64,000 bases of DNA from Glycine soja (Eukaryota > Streptophyta > Magnoliopsida > Fabales > Fabaceae), in contig NC_041005.1 in assembly GCF_004193775.1 (NCBI RefSeq), positions 17,951,865-18,015,864 on the forward strand, given 5' to 3'. Both the position numbers and the translations under genes were made by a program. The notes under the pieces were generated by a model. That model was given only the letters and a program-made list of their open reading frames with translations. It did no database searches and was not told the origin of the DNA. How positions within the stretch are numbered: the first letter of the stretch is position 1; every line of letters starts with the position of its first letter. Below are positions 1-10,519 of this stretch, piece by piece.

Positions 1-377
1 TTCTGCTTTATTCATGTTTTAAGACAACAGTACATTTCCCAATGCTAAAGTCACCTAACTATGCACACAAATGGGTGATCAGACCAAGAGCATACGAAAT
101 TTAAGCACTAAAAGAAGTATTGAACACAAGAACACAATCAATTAGATACTAAAATAATTACATTACCTGTTCTTTAGAAATCCCCAACAAGGGTGTTTAG
201 CTAGCCATTATAGAAGAAACCCTAACAATAATGAGCTTAAAAAACCTAGGTATCTCTGCAAAAGCTACTCCTCTTGCTGCCTCCAGAGTTCTTTTCTTGA
301 AATAGGCACTATGGTGTGCTCTGGAATCTGTGCAAAAGTTCTGTCTGGAATCTGTTTTCTATACAAAAGTTAGTTGT
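1..377. other. Spacer, no gene seen
   Basis: I see no coding frame, RNA gene or recognisable repeat in this stretch. It is moderately AT-rich with short pyrimidine runs and leads into a decayed copia fragment. Confidence 0.5.
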
Positions 378-766
378 ATAAGACGACTAACAGTCAACAA
401 TGCCTTTCTCAATGACATTCTCAAGGAAGAAGTTTACATGATTCAACCTCCTAGGTTTGTGTCATCTAATAAGCTTCAAGTGTGTGGATTACATAAAGCT
501 ATTTATGGCCTAAAGAAGGCTCCTAGAGCCTGATTTAACAAACTAAAAGCAACTTTTCTTAGTTTAAAGTTTTCTTCAAGTAAATGTGATCCTTCTCTCT
601 TTGGTTTTTTAGAACAAGTCTGTGTCTACATTTTGGCCAATGTAAATGATATAATTGTCATGGGTAACAACATCAAATTGATTCATTCACTTGTTTCACA
701 ACTTAATTTTGTTTTCTCTCTCAAAGATCTTGGTGATTTGGACTATTTTTTAGGTATTGAATAAAT
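378..766 (+). pseudogene. Ty1/copia reverse transcriptase fragment
   Basis: This is a piece of a copia reverse transcriptase on the plus strand. The translation carries the family landmarks [18 protein letters not shown] and [11 protein letters not shown], then an in-frame TGA at 531-533 where the family has tryptophan. Beyond the stop the frame continues with a degraded active-site segment (NVNDIIVMGN, where the family has YVDD) and the LKDLGDLDYFLGIE motif. It ends at a TAA near 764-766. There is no gag, protease, integrase or RNase H nearby and no LTR, so it is an isolated relic. The missing first catalytic aspartate and the stop make it inactive. Confidence 0.8.
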
Positions 767-1083
767 CTTGATTATGAATAGATTATTAATGAATTTTGCA
801 ACAAAAAAAAACATTCAAGGAGGACAATATTTAAATGATTAAGAGTACATATTTTTTTGTCCAAAGTACAAAAAATCTCATGGTTGGTCCTGTGTAGGAC
901 AAGGTGAGTATTATAGTACTCATACCCGCACCCATACCTACATAAATTTGCAGGTAAATATTCATTCCCGTACTCAGTCCCAATAGACGGATAATTATCC
1001 TTTCTACTTACGGATATTTTGTGAATATCCTAAGTTTGTATAGAATTATAATAATTTTGTTAAAATTGGTCTGTATGTTTTGG

Positions 1084-1245
1084 AAGGTCAAGTGCTCCAT
1101 CAATTTTCGAGTTGAAAAACCAAATATTCAATGGTTACTAATGGGTGATAATGACTACTAAATGTATTCTTGGTCTCTGAGCTTACATCTTTCATCTTCA
1201 GTTGGAGGTATATTTTGATTTTGTTTTCTGCATTTTTGGCATCAT
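1084..1245. repeat. Dispersed repeat, copy A
   Basis: This stretch matches 23582-23870 in the same orientation. Both begin GAAGGTCAAGTGCTCCATCA, share an ACTACTAA-rich middle and end with a segment containing GGAGGTATATTTT. The second copy carries about 120 extra bases in the middle. I do not recognise the family. Confidence 0.55.
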
Positions 1246-1439
1246 GAGTCTGTATATGGGTCGGATTTGAGCTGCTAAAGGTTGAAGATGATGAATAGCG
1301 TTTTTTGTTCTTAAAAAAAAGGAAAATACACCATTTTTGCACTGACTGGGTTTCAAACCAACGACCTACAACTACGACCTACAACTTGTTGGAATTCACG
1401 TGAGCCACTAGACCATTTAAGGTACTTTGATATTTATTC

Positions 1440-2173
1440 ATTTTCCCTATGTTATATCCTCATGCGTTTCTGTTTACTTTTGCAATTTATGCACTTTTGA
1501 TTTATTTTATGCATGAATATATTCTGGAAAAGTTTATTCTATGCATATATATATGAAATCAAATGCATAATATTATGTTTTAATTATGAAATTATATATG
1601 AGAATATTATTCATCATTGTATTATATCTTGATCTTGAAGTGCATAATATGATTTATTCTCATATGATTAAGTTTATGTCTAAATGATCTTTATAATTTT
1701 GATTAATTATGGATTAGCCACGACATCTATAATTTGATTAAAATTATATATTAAGTTGTTTAAAGATCATTGAAGGAATTAGGCATAATATTGTGATTAA
1801 TTGTACTTTATATAATGAATTTTATCCCATTGGAATTTTTATTATATTTGTATAATTTATTAAGATAAAATGTCATATTTTTTTTCATGATTTACCCACA
1901 GGAATCATAAGGTATGCATAATTTGTCAGTTTTATCATAAAGTAAATATTTACGATAGAAAATCAAATTATTTTCATGTTCCCATAAAGCATGAATTTGA
2001 GCATGTAATTTGATTATTTATCATAAAGTTTAATTGTATCTTATTGAATTGAAAATTATGCCCACAAACAATTTTTATGTCACAAGATTTAATTTTTTGG
2101 TATGTTTACATTGGTAAAACATACAATTAAGATTAATATGCCTCAAATTTTGACATAAGCCTTTGGATTTTTG
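1440..2173. other. AT-rich sequence upstream of copia relic
   Basis: This is AT-rich DNA with no coding frame. By position it should hold the 5' LTR and leader of the copia relic that follows. I could not find a matching LTR downstream of that relic, nor a primer binding site next to the first codons, so no boundary is called. Confidence 0.35.
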
Positions 2174-5100
2174 CGGCTTCTAAAATTGTTTGTTTTTCTG
2201 ATAATCAATGTGATGTTCCCGAACTCAAAGGAGATAACTATAAGATAAGAAAGGAGAGAATTCTTCTGCAATTGGGATGAATGGACGTAGACTATGCTAT
2301 AAGGAAAGACGAACCACCTGCAATCATTGATGCAAGTAGCATAGTGGCTGTTATGCTATATGAGCAATGGGAGCAATCCAACTGGCTCAATGTGATGTTC
2401 ATTAAGACCAAAATCTCGGTTGAGATACGTGGTTCTGTCGACCAGCATGAAAAGGTATGAAACTTTCTTAAGGCTATTGATAACCAGTTCATCACTTCAG
2501 ATAAGGCTTTAGGAAGCACCCTGATCATAAGTTATCCTCTCTCCAACTCACCAGTGTGAAAGGTGTGCGTGAGTACATAATGCAAATGTGAGATATTTCA
2601 ACTAAACTTAATAAACTGGAGGTTGATATGTCTGAGTCCTTCTTGGTGCACTTCATTCTGAACACCTTTCCACCAAAATATAGGTTGTTTAAGATTTTCT
2701 ACAACATACGTAATGACAAATGGTCTATCAATGAACTAATGACCATGTATGTTTTGGAAGAAGAAAGGCTTCTAATGGAGATGGGTGAGAGTGCATTGCT
2801 GATAACTGCTTGTGGGAAGAACAAATAAACTAAGTCTCAAGTTAATCAGAAGGGGAATGGTAAAATACCACCTCAAGCTAATATTAAGAAGGTGACAAAG
2901 TGTTTCTTTTGAAAGAAGAAGGGACACATGAGGAAGAATTGCCCCAGATTCCAAAATTGGCTTGAGAAGAAAAGTAAATAAATCTCATTAGTATGTTATG
3001 AATCTAATATGGCTAGTGTTAATATTAAAACCTATTGGATTGATTCTAGATCTACAATCCATATTGCAAATTCTTTACAGGGTATGCAAAACCTAAGGAA
3101 ACCAGTGGGAAGTGAGCAAAACATGTTATCAGGCAATAAGCTAGGCTCACTAGTGGAGGTTATTGGAACTTGCACTTTAACTTTAAGTAGTGGCTTTATT
3201 TTGAAATTAGAAAGGACTTTTTATGTGCCAAGTTTTTCTCAAAACTTGATTTCTATTTCCCGACTCATACCTTTTGGATATTCCTTTAATTTTAAAGACA
3301 CATTGTTTAAGTTATTTTATAATTTTGAGTGTGTTGGGAATGATATCTTGTCCGATGGTCTTTATCTTCTTAGTTTACAAAATTATGCCACTTATAGTTC
3401 AATGCATGTTCAAACTAGTATTAAAAGGTGTAATATTAATGAGAATTCCTCTATGTTATGGCACCAGAGATTAGGACATATCTCCATTGAGAAGATTAAA
3501 AGGTTAGTGAAAGATGGGGTACTCAATACTCTAGATTTTGATGACTTTAAGACTTGTGTAGACTGCATTAAGGGTAAGCAGACCAACATGTCTAAGAAAG
3601 GTTCTAATAGGAGTTCAAGCATATTAGAAATAATTCATACTGATATTTGTTGTTCAGATATGAATGCACGTGGTCATAAATATTTTATCACATTTATAGA
3701 TGATTATTCATTTATTCATGATATATAAATATTTATTTGCTTCATAATAAAAATGAAGCATTGGATGCCTTCAAAGTCTTTAAGGCTGAAGTTGAGAACC
3801 AATGTGGCAAGCAAATAAATATAGTGAGATCAGATAGAGGTTGAGAATATTATGGCAGATATACGGAGAATGGACAAGCACTTGGTCCTTTTGCAAAGCT
3901 TCTTCAAGAACATGAGGTTGTTGCCCAATACACTATGCCTAGTTCTCCAAATCAGAATGGTGTGACAGAAAGAAGGAATCAAGTGAACATGGTACGGAGT
4001 ATGCTTAGCAACTCCAATCTTCCTAAATCCTTGTGGGCTGAAGCACTAAAGACGACAATGTATATATTAAACCGTGTTCCAACCAAGGCTGTCCTAAAGA
4101 CACCTTTTGAGTTGTTTAAAGGTTGGAAACCGAGTTTGAAACATATGCACGTTTGGGGTTGTCCATCTGAGGTGAGAGTATATAACCCCCAAGAGAAGAA
4201 ACTAGACCCGAGGACCATTAGTAGGTATTTCATTGGATATGCCAAAAGGTCTAAAGGTTATACGTTTTATTATCCATATCATATTACTAGGATTATGGAA
4301 TCAAGAAATGCCAAGTTTCTTGAAAATGACTTGATTAGTGGGAGTGATCAATTGAGGGACTTAGGTTTTGAATTTGATCATATAAAGTCTCAACCTTCCA
4401 CATTAAGTGAAATATTGGTTGTAATTCATACCCCTCAAGTTCAAAGGGATGATGAACAACAAATGGCTGCTATTCCACAACCTACTGCTGATAATCCAGT
4501 AGATCAAGTTGATCATCAAATTTATGAAAATGATGAACAACCAGCTGAATAACATGATCCACAAGAAAATGTTGATGCAACATTAAAAATGTCTGCTAGA
4601 GTAAGAAAATCAGCTATTCCTAGTGATTGTATTATATATTTGCAAGAATCTGACTATAATATTGGAGCTGAAAATGATCTTGAAACTTTTGATCAAGCCA
4701 TGAGTTGTAAAAAGTCAAATTTATGGTATGATGCCATGAAGGATGAGATGAATTCCAGGCAAAGTAATGGAGTTTGGAACCTTGTAGAGTTGCCTAATGG
4801 GGCAAAGGCCATTGGTTGTAAATGGGTCTTTAAGACCAAAAAGGATTCATTAGGAAACATTGAGTGATAAAAGGCAAGAATCGTTGCTAAGGGATTTACT
4901 AAAAAAGAAGGAATCGATTACACAGACTTTTTCTCTAGTATCTAAGAAAGATTCTCTTCGTATTATCTTGGAATTAGTTGCTCATTTTGACCTTGAGTTG
5001 CAACAAATGGATGTGAAAATAGTCTTTCTTAATGGTGATATAGAGGAGGAGGTTTATATGAAACAACATGGAGGTTTCTCCTCTAGCGATGGTAAGCATT

Positions 5101-6180
5101 TGGTTTGCAAACTTAAGAAATCTATATATGATTTAAGACAAGCCTTCCGTCAGTGGTACCTTAAGTTTCATGGGATAACTTCTTCATTTGGTTTTATTGA
5201 AAACCCCATGGATCAATGTATATACCACAAGGTTAATGGGAACAAAGTATGTTTTCTTGTTTTATATGTAGATGATATTTTACTTGCAGCCAATGATTGG
5301 GGTTTGCTATATAAGGTGAAATAATTTCTCTCTAAGAATTTTGACATGAAGGATATGGGTGATGCATCTTATGTCATTGGCATTAAGATTCATAGAGATA
5401 GACCTCGAGGTATTTTAGGTTTATCACAAGAAACCTATATGAACAGAATTTTAAAGAGATTTCGAATGAAAGATTGTTCACCAAGTGTCTCTCCCATTGT
5501 GAAGGGTGATAGGTTTAATTTGAACCAATGCCCAAAGAATGACTTTGAGAGGAAACAGATGAAAAACATTCCTTATGCTTTAGTTGTTGGAAGCCTCATG
5601 TATGCTCAAGTATGCACAAGGCCTAAAATTGCTTTTGTAGTTGAAATGTTAGGAAGATATTAGAGTGATTCAGGTATTGACCATTGGAGAGCTGTCAAGA
5701 AAGTGATGAGGTACCTTTAAGGGACCAAAGATTACATGCTTATGTATAGACATACAAACATTTGGGTACATTTTCATGATGGCTGATGGAGCTATTTCAC
5801 GAAGGAGTGTTAAGCAGACTTTGACTGCTACTTCTACCATGGAAGCTGAGTTTGTCTCTTGCTTTAAGGTTACATCACATGGTGTATGGCTTAAGAGTTT
5901 CATTTCTGGGATGAAGATAGTTGATACTATTTCAAGCCCTTTGAGAATTTTTTGCGATAACTCAGCTGCTGTCTTTTTGGCTAAGAATAACAAATATGGA
6001 AATCGAAGTAAGCACATCGACATTAAGTACTTAGCCATTAGAGAAAGAGTAAAAGACAAGAAAGTGGTCATTGAGCATATAAGCGCTGAGTTGATGATCG
6101 CTGATCCTTTGACTAAGGGCATGCCACCATTTAAATTCAAGGATCATGTAGAGAGAATGAGACTTTGTTCCACTTTATGA
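2174..6180 (+). pseudogene. Ty1/copia gag-pol relic, nearly full length
   Basis: The domain order gag, protease, integrase, reverse transcriptase, RNase H marks this as Ty1/copia. Gag runs from about 2174 to 2950. Its zinc knuckle at 2901-2942 has TGA at 2910-2912 in place of the second cysteine. The protease active site near 3039 reads DSRST instead of DSGST. Integrase has an HHCC region (WHQRLGH, then CVDCIKGKQ) and FIDDYS, and the GGEF-like glycine codon is a stop near 3841. Reverse transcriptase covers about 4700-5350 with YVDDILLA intact. RNase H covers about 5790-6120 with STMEAEFVS and HIDIKY. Stops or frame breaks also occur near 2280, 2460, 3728, 4551, 4866, 5324 and 5663. No protein could be made. 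Neither LTR was identified. Confidence 0.9.
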
Positions 6181-6413
6181 TTGTATACATATAGGTTGGA
6201 GTTGAAACTTTTATATTGTGATATTTTCTTATATTTAGGTGCACAATGATTTATTTGAGAAAAATTATGTTTTGGACCAAGAATAAACATTGTGTTTATT
6301 CATTAAGTTTTATTACCACGTTGAGTATACTATGTGAGAAATTGAGGATATTATAATACATGAATGATATTACTTGTCATAAGAGGAACTATCACTATGA
6401 TTTGTATGTTCAT
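6181..6413. other. 3' flank of the copia relic
   Basis: This non-coding sequence after the RNase H stop probably includes the 3' untranslated part of the relic. It is cut off by the LTR that begins at 6414. Confidence 0.4.
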
Positions 6414-7165
6414 TGTTGGACAAGTGGCCTCATAAATTTTAAGAAGGGGGGTTGAGTTAAGATTTCATTGACTAATCCTAATTGAAAATTTCCCTTTCTT
6501 AGATATTCCCTAGATTCAATTATTTCTTTAATTGCAAGTTACTCGAATAACAAATAAGGAGAAGTAAACTTAAAGAAATATAAACACAACAGAAAGTAAA
6601 AGAGATTAAGGAAAGAGAGAATGCAAAACCGGATTTATACTGGTTTGGCCACAACCCGTGCCTACGTCTAGTCCCCAAGCAACCCGCTTGAGATTTCCAC
6701 TATCCTTGTAAAATCCTTTACAAGCAATGAACCATAAAGGACTTCCCTCTTTTGTGTTCAATGATTACAACTAAGAAGTTATTCCCACTTCTTGCAATGA
6801 ACCCCAAGGAACGTTAGTCCCTTGTGTCCAGTGATAACAACCAAGAAGTTATACCCACTTCTTGCAATGAACCCAAAAGACGTTGGTCTTTTGTATCTAG
6901 TGATCAACCAAGAAGCAAATCTTGCTTCTTGCAATGAACCCAAGGAACATTGGTCCCTTGTGTTCAATGTTTGTAACCAAGAAGACCTTCTCTTGAAAAC
7001 ATTCACCAAGAGTAGGTCTCTTGAAAAGCTTTTTGTAAGAATGAAGGAGAGGAAGAAAATAGAATAGCACAAGTTTTTTTCCAATAAACTTTTCTTGACA
7101 AAGCAAGAGTTGAACAAAAACTTTTTGAAAGATATTGAAAATTAGCATTTTGAAATTCGTGTTTT
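6414..7165 (+). mobile_element. Truncated LTR, same family as 46991-48103
   Basis: It starts TGTTGGACAAGTGGCCTC, as does the complete solo LTR at 46991. The two share a purine run (AAGAAGGGGGG), a GATTTATACTGGTT-type segment and a block containing CCCCAAGCAACCCGCTTGAG. The match ends near 7165 (ATTCGTGT), about 570 bases into the complete copy. The palindrome-rich second half and the CA end are missing, and CACTA coding sequence follows at once. It therefore lost its 3' half, by deletion or by recombination at the junction. No target duplication can be tested. Confidence 0.75.
6725..6985 (+). repeat. 70-bp tandem repeat inside LTR, about 3.7 copies
   Basis: Units begin with CAATGAACC at 6725, 6795, 6865 and 6932, giving periods of 70, 70 and 67. 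Each holds a CCTTGTGT-like core and ends ACCAAGAAG...CTTCTTG. The related LTR at 46991 has only one equivalent block, so the array expanded in this copy or its sublineage. Short open frames here are products of the repeat. Confidence 0.85.
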
Positions 7166-7170
7166 GAACA

Positions 7171-8785
7171 ACAGTGATCTGCATCTTTAACCTCCTCCAC
7201 ACCCACCTTTACTTGGCCAGGCAACAAAGGAGTGTTATGAACAACAGTGGATCCCTCATAAACTCTCCCCAGGGCAACCAGGCGGGCAGGATCTGCTTCG
7301 ATGTACAAGCCGCACCTATCTGAGTCACCCGTCTCAGGATCGTTTCCTGAGGGATCAACACAACTCCCCTTTGTGCTTACTCGAGGACCGGAGGGACCAA
7401 CTAGAGGCTTGGGAGGCAGTGCAAGTCCCTGAGATTGCATCTGCGACTAAATCTGGGACTGCATCTGGCTGAAGGATGCCATGAGCTGCCGCGTCACTCT
7501 TTCTGTGATGGACTCCTCTAGTTGGTCCCTGATTTGTTGGGTCAGCTGCTGCAATTCTTCAGGAGGCAGGGAGGAAGAGCTGCGGGACGTTTGTGGAGCC
7601 AATCCAAAGTATTGCTTGATGGTGACACCGGCTCCAGCAGCGCGAACACGTCCAGGGTGCTCTGGACGTCCAATAGCAGCGGTGAGAACATCCTGACGTC
7701 CATGGGGGACGAAGGATCCCTGTGTCGCCTGCTCCTCAAAGGAATCATGCACAGAAAACACACAGTTGTACATGGAATTCACAAAATATTAAAATATAAT
7801 TCTAATGTTTAGTTGAAAATGACTTACGATCTTCGCATCGATTTCCTTTGCGGCCTCAGTCGTCATCTCCCCTGTTTTCTTCGTGCGGGCCATCTTCCAC
7901 TTCACGTGGCATCTGACCGGGGATGGAGGGTCGATGATGCCATCAACGCTTCCTGACTGTGCAGCTTCCTCCAGCTTCTTCTTTGTCTTCTCAGCCAGGA
8001 GCTTCTGCTCCAAATAGTCATAACCCCCACGAGACAAAACGTGGGGGGCAGTGTTCTGCTTCTGGATGACCTATGTCTTTTTGCGCACATCCTGCAAAAA
8101 TAAAACAATAATCTTTCAAATTGCTAGAATGAAGTATAACAAGTTAATGTTTTTTGTAAAACAACTTAAATGGCAAGGAACATACCTCCCAAGAAGGGTC
8201 TCTGCGAGTCTGGCAAAACTGGGCCTATTTTTCCTTGCTAATGTCGTATTTCTCATAGACAGTGTCCTCCACACCGTCCTTATCAACTGCAAGGACCCAT
8301 TTCCTCGTGAGGTCTGATTTAAACTGCCTCCATCTCTCGCCCACGGTCTGAAGTAACTTCCTTTTCATCCTACTGTCAGAAGCCTCTAGGATTTCAAATT
8401 CCGCCTGACAACATCAAATAAAGTTTATTTGTTACAATAATGTATTTTTTGGCTATTAATTAAACAAAATCAAATAAGAAAAGAAAAATACCTGAATATC
8501 CTCCCAAATTAGGTCCTTATGAGCAGTAGGGACCTCCTTCCAGTTCTCGTAGGTGACGTCCACCTTATCACGCACCACAATCCCCAAATATGTTCTTAAT
8601 TTCTTCCTGTGGGGACCGTCGGCCTTGCCGGTAGCAGGATCAACATGGACCACTGGTCTCTCAGCACCAGGTGGTCTAGTAGACAACGATCGTAGACGTG
8701 AGGTTTTGCGTGTCCGCTTCACGGCAAACGGCGAAGCCAATGCGTCTGAAGCAGCAGGAGGAGGGGAGGCAGGTGGAGAAGCCAT
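7171..8785 (-). pseudogene. CACTA TNPA-like (Transposase_24 type) pseudogene
   Basis: The second protein of plant En/Spm elements binds the subterminal repeats and assists excision. Four exons are readable on the minus strand: 8492-8785, 8186-8404, 7828-8091 and 7171-7734. All the introns have GT-AG borders and keep phase 0. The start ATG at 8785 opens an Ala/Pro-rich N-terminus, followed by a conserved HRKKLRTYLG segment. Exon 2 carries WRQFKSDLTRKW. Exon 4 carries GSFVPHGRQDVL and IKQYFG, then a Gln-rich stretch. In-frame TAG codons at 8225-8227 (family Trp), 8071-8073 (family Gln) and 7447-7449 (family Gln) kill it. The C-terminus is missing where the LTR begins. Confidence 0.85.
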
Positions 8786-8794
8786 GATCCTTTA

Positions 8795-8875
8795 TACAAT
8801 AACATACAACAACATACAAAATGTAAATTTTGATTACAGACAATTATCAACATCAAGAGTTCTTTATGTAAGTAA
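8795..8875. repeat. Leader repeat shared with the TNPD side
   Basis: This stretch, directly upstream of the TNPA-like start, resembles 14145-14255 upstream of the TNPD-like gene. Both contain ATACAAAAT, TTCAATTACAG or TTGATTACAG, and AACATCAA in the same order. It may be a duplicated promoter or leader. The relationship was judged by eye. Confidence 0.5.
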
Positions 8876-8885
8876 TCTGCAATAG

Positions 8886-9165
8886 TGGAGTTCGGGGGTG
8901 GTCATGCTTTATTATTGTAGGTGTGTTACTGTGTAGCACAAATAACAATAATCGTAGATAGGTGAAGATTACATAGTGTGTACTCAAAGCTAGATTTCCC
9001 AGGGATTTAAAGGATGTCAAAGTGGGATCAATGCAAGCAAACTTTTCTTAGATTTTTGGAATTGTAGAGAAATCATTCAGAACAATACTTCAAACACTCG
9101 GGGAAGGAATGACATGAAGACCTTGAATGATGAAGGAATGACATGAAGACCATGAAAAATACACA
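8886..9165. other. Non-coding spacer within the CACTA element
   Basis: No gene is visible. A short direct repeat, GAAGGAATGACATGAAGACC, occurs at about 9103 (shortened) and in full at 9132, just outside the left arm of the inverted duplication. Confidence 0.4.
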
Positions 9166-10138
9166 TCTAGATGGCATCCTTAGGACTTCATACAGTTCAT
9201 GTTTGTCGCTAGTTTCATCATCCACCACCCTTATCTTCTCTGGCTTCTCATGTTTATTGTTGTTAAACCTATATTTATGCTCTCCTCCCTTCATGTCTTG
9301 TTTTATCACAACTTTATCCGAATCTCCTATCTTCAACACAGTTGAATCTCCTGTCTTATTCTCCAATGACACACTTTGATGGCCTGTATCTCTTTTCTTC
9401 ATATGTTCTAGTGCTTCAGCTTCAGAATGCATAGACCAATCTGAACTTTCCAGTGATCACCAAAGGCTTTTGCATCAGCATTGACACTTTCCACCCTCTT
9501 TGCTTTATGCTTCTGTGCTACATTCCCTGCTTCCTCCTTATAAATCTCAGATTTATTAGAGGTTGCACTAGAACAATCAGCACCAATCCGTGGCTCTTCC
9601 TCCTCTACCAGCTCAATATCTTTCCTTTCACCTTTGCTTTTGTAAACTACACTGTAGTTTACAAAACAAAAGTTGAAAGGAAAGATATTGAGCTGGTAGA
9701 CGAGGAAGAACCACAGATTGGTGCTGATTGTTCTAGTGTAACCTCTAATAAATCTAAGATTTATAAGGAGGAAGCAGGGAATGCAACACAAAAGCATAAA
9801 GCAAAGAGGGTGGAGAGTGTCAATGCTGATGCAGAAGCCTTTGGTGATCACTGGAAAGTTCAGATTGGTCTATGCATTCTGAAGCTGAAGCACTAGAACA
9901 TATGAAGAAAAGAGATACAAGCCATCAAAGTGTGTCATTGGAGAATAAGACAGGAGATTCAACTATGCTGAAGATAGGAGATTCAACTAAAGTTGTGATA
10001 AAACAAGACATGAAGGGAGGAGAGCATAAATATGGGTTTAACAACAATAAATGTGAGAAGCCAGAGAAGGTAAGGGTGGTGGATGATGAAACTGGCGACA
10101 AACATAAGCTGTATGAAGTCCTAAGGATGCCATCCAGA
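9166..10138. repeat. Inverted duplication, 486-bp arms, 1-bp spacer
   Basis: The left arm (9166-9651) is the reverse complement of the right arm (9653-10138) around a single centre base at 9652. By eye I count about 26 mismatches, roughly 95% identity. The same Lys/Glu-rich reading frame (ERKDIELV, HKAKRVESVNAD, DMKGGEHKY, RVVDDET) runs outward from the centre on both strands. Each arm therefore looks like the same captured coding fragment, duplicated head to head. I do not recognise the protein. A transcript across the centre would fold into a very long hairpin. It lies between the two CACTA pseudogenes. Confidence 0.9.
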
Positions 10139-10519
10139 ACAAAAAACCGATGCCTCAAGTTTTTTACTTAGGGTAGGAGGGGTATTATAAACATCGTTTT
10201 CTACATCTACCAGACACCAAATCCAACGCATGTTAAAAACAGTCAATACTTTGACTATCCCAGCCCATTAGAATATAGATTAAAGGCAAATTGGGAAACT
10301 TGCAAGATACAGATATGACTAAATTTTTCATATTTTATTATAAGACTGATGAATTATGCCTGATTTCACTCCCTCTTCAATAAACCATCCATAGATAACA
10401 AGACAAAGTTATAAATAAATTTTGCAACAGGTTAAGATATAATTTTAAACAATCAGAAAAAAGTGTAGTTGCCACTTACTTGCTTTCGTGAGCTCTCTCT
10501 CTCTCTCCATAAAATTACA
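10139..10519. other. Spacer between hairpin and TNPD-like 3' end
   Basis: There is no coding frame here. It begins with a run containing AAAAAACCGATGCC and ends with a CTCTCTCT tract close to the TNPD-like stop codon. Confidence 0.4.

Noticed and set aside
1350..1440. Possible tRNA or tRNA-like fold around ACGACCTACAACT repeats
   Set aside because: No convincing acceptor stem, anticodon loop or T loop could be drawn.
6779..7202. Open frames of 80-145 codons around the 70-bp repeat and the CACTA junction
   Set aside because: They are repeat-driven, or are the truncated TNPA-like frame running into LTR sequence.
9408..9896. Two mirror-image 147-codon frames running through the centre of the inverted duplication
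   Set aside because: They exist because the sequence is palindromic. The half on the wrong side of the centre is the antisense of the real fragment.
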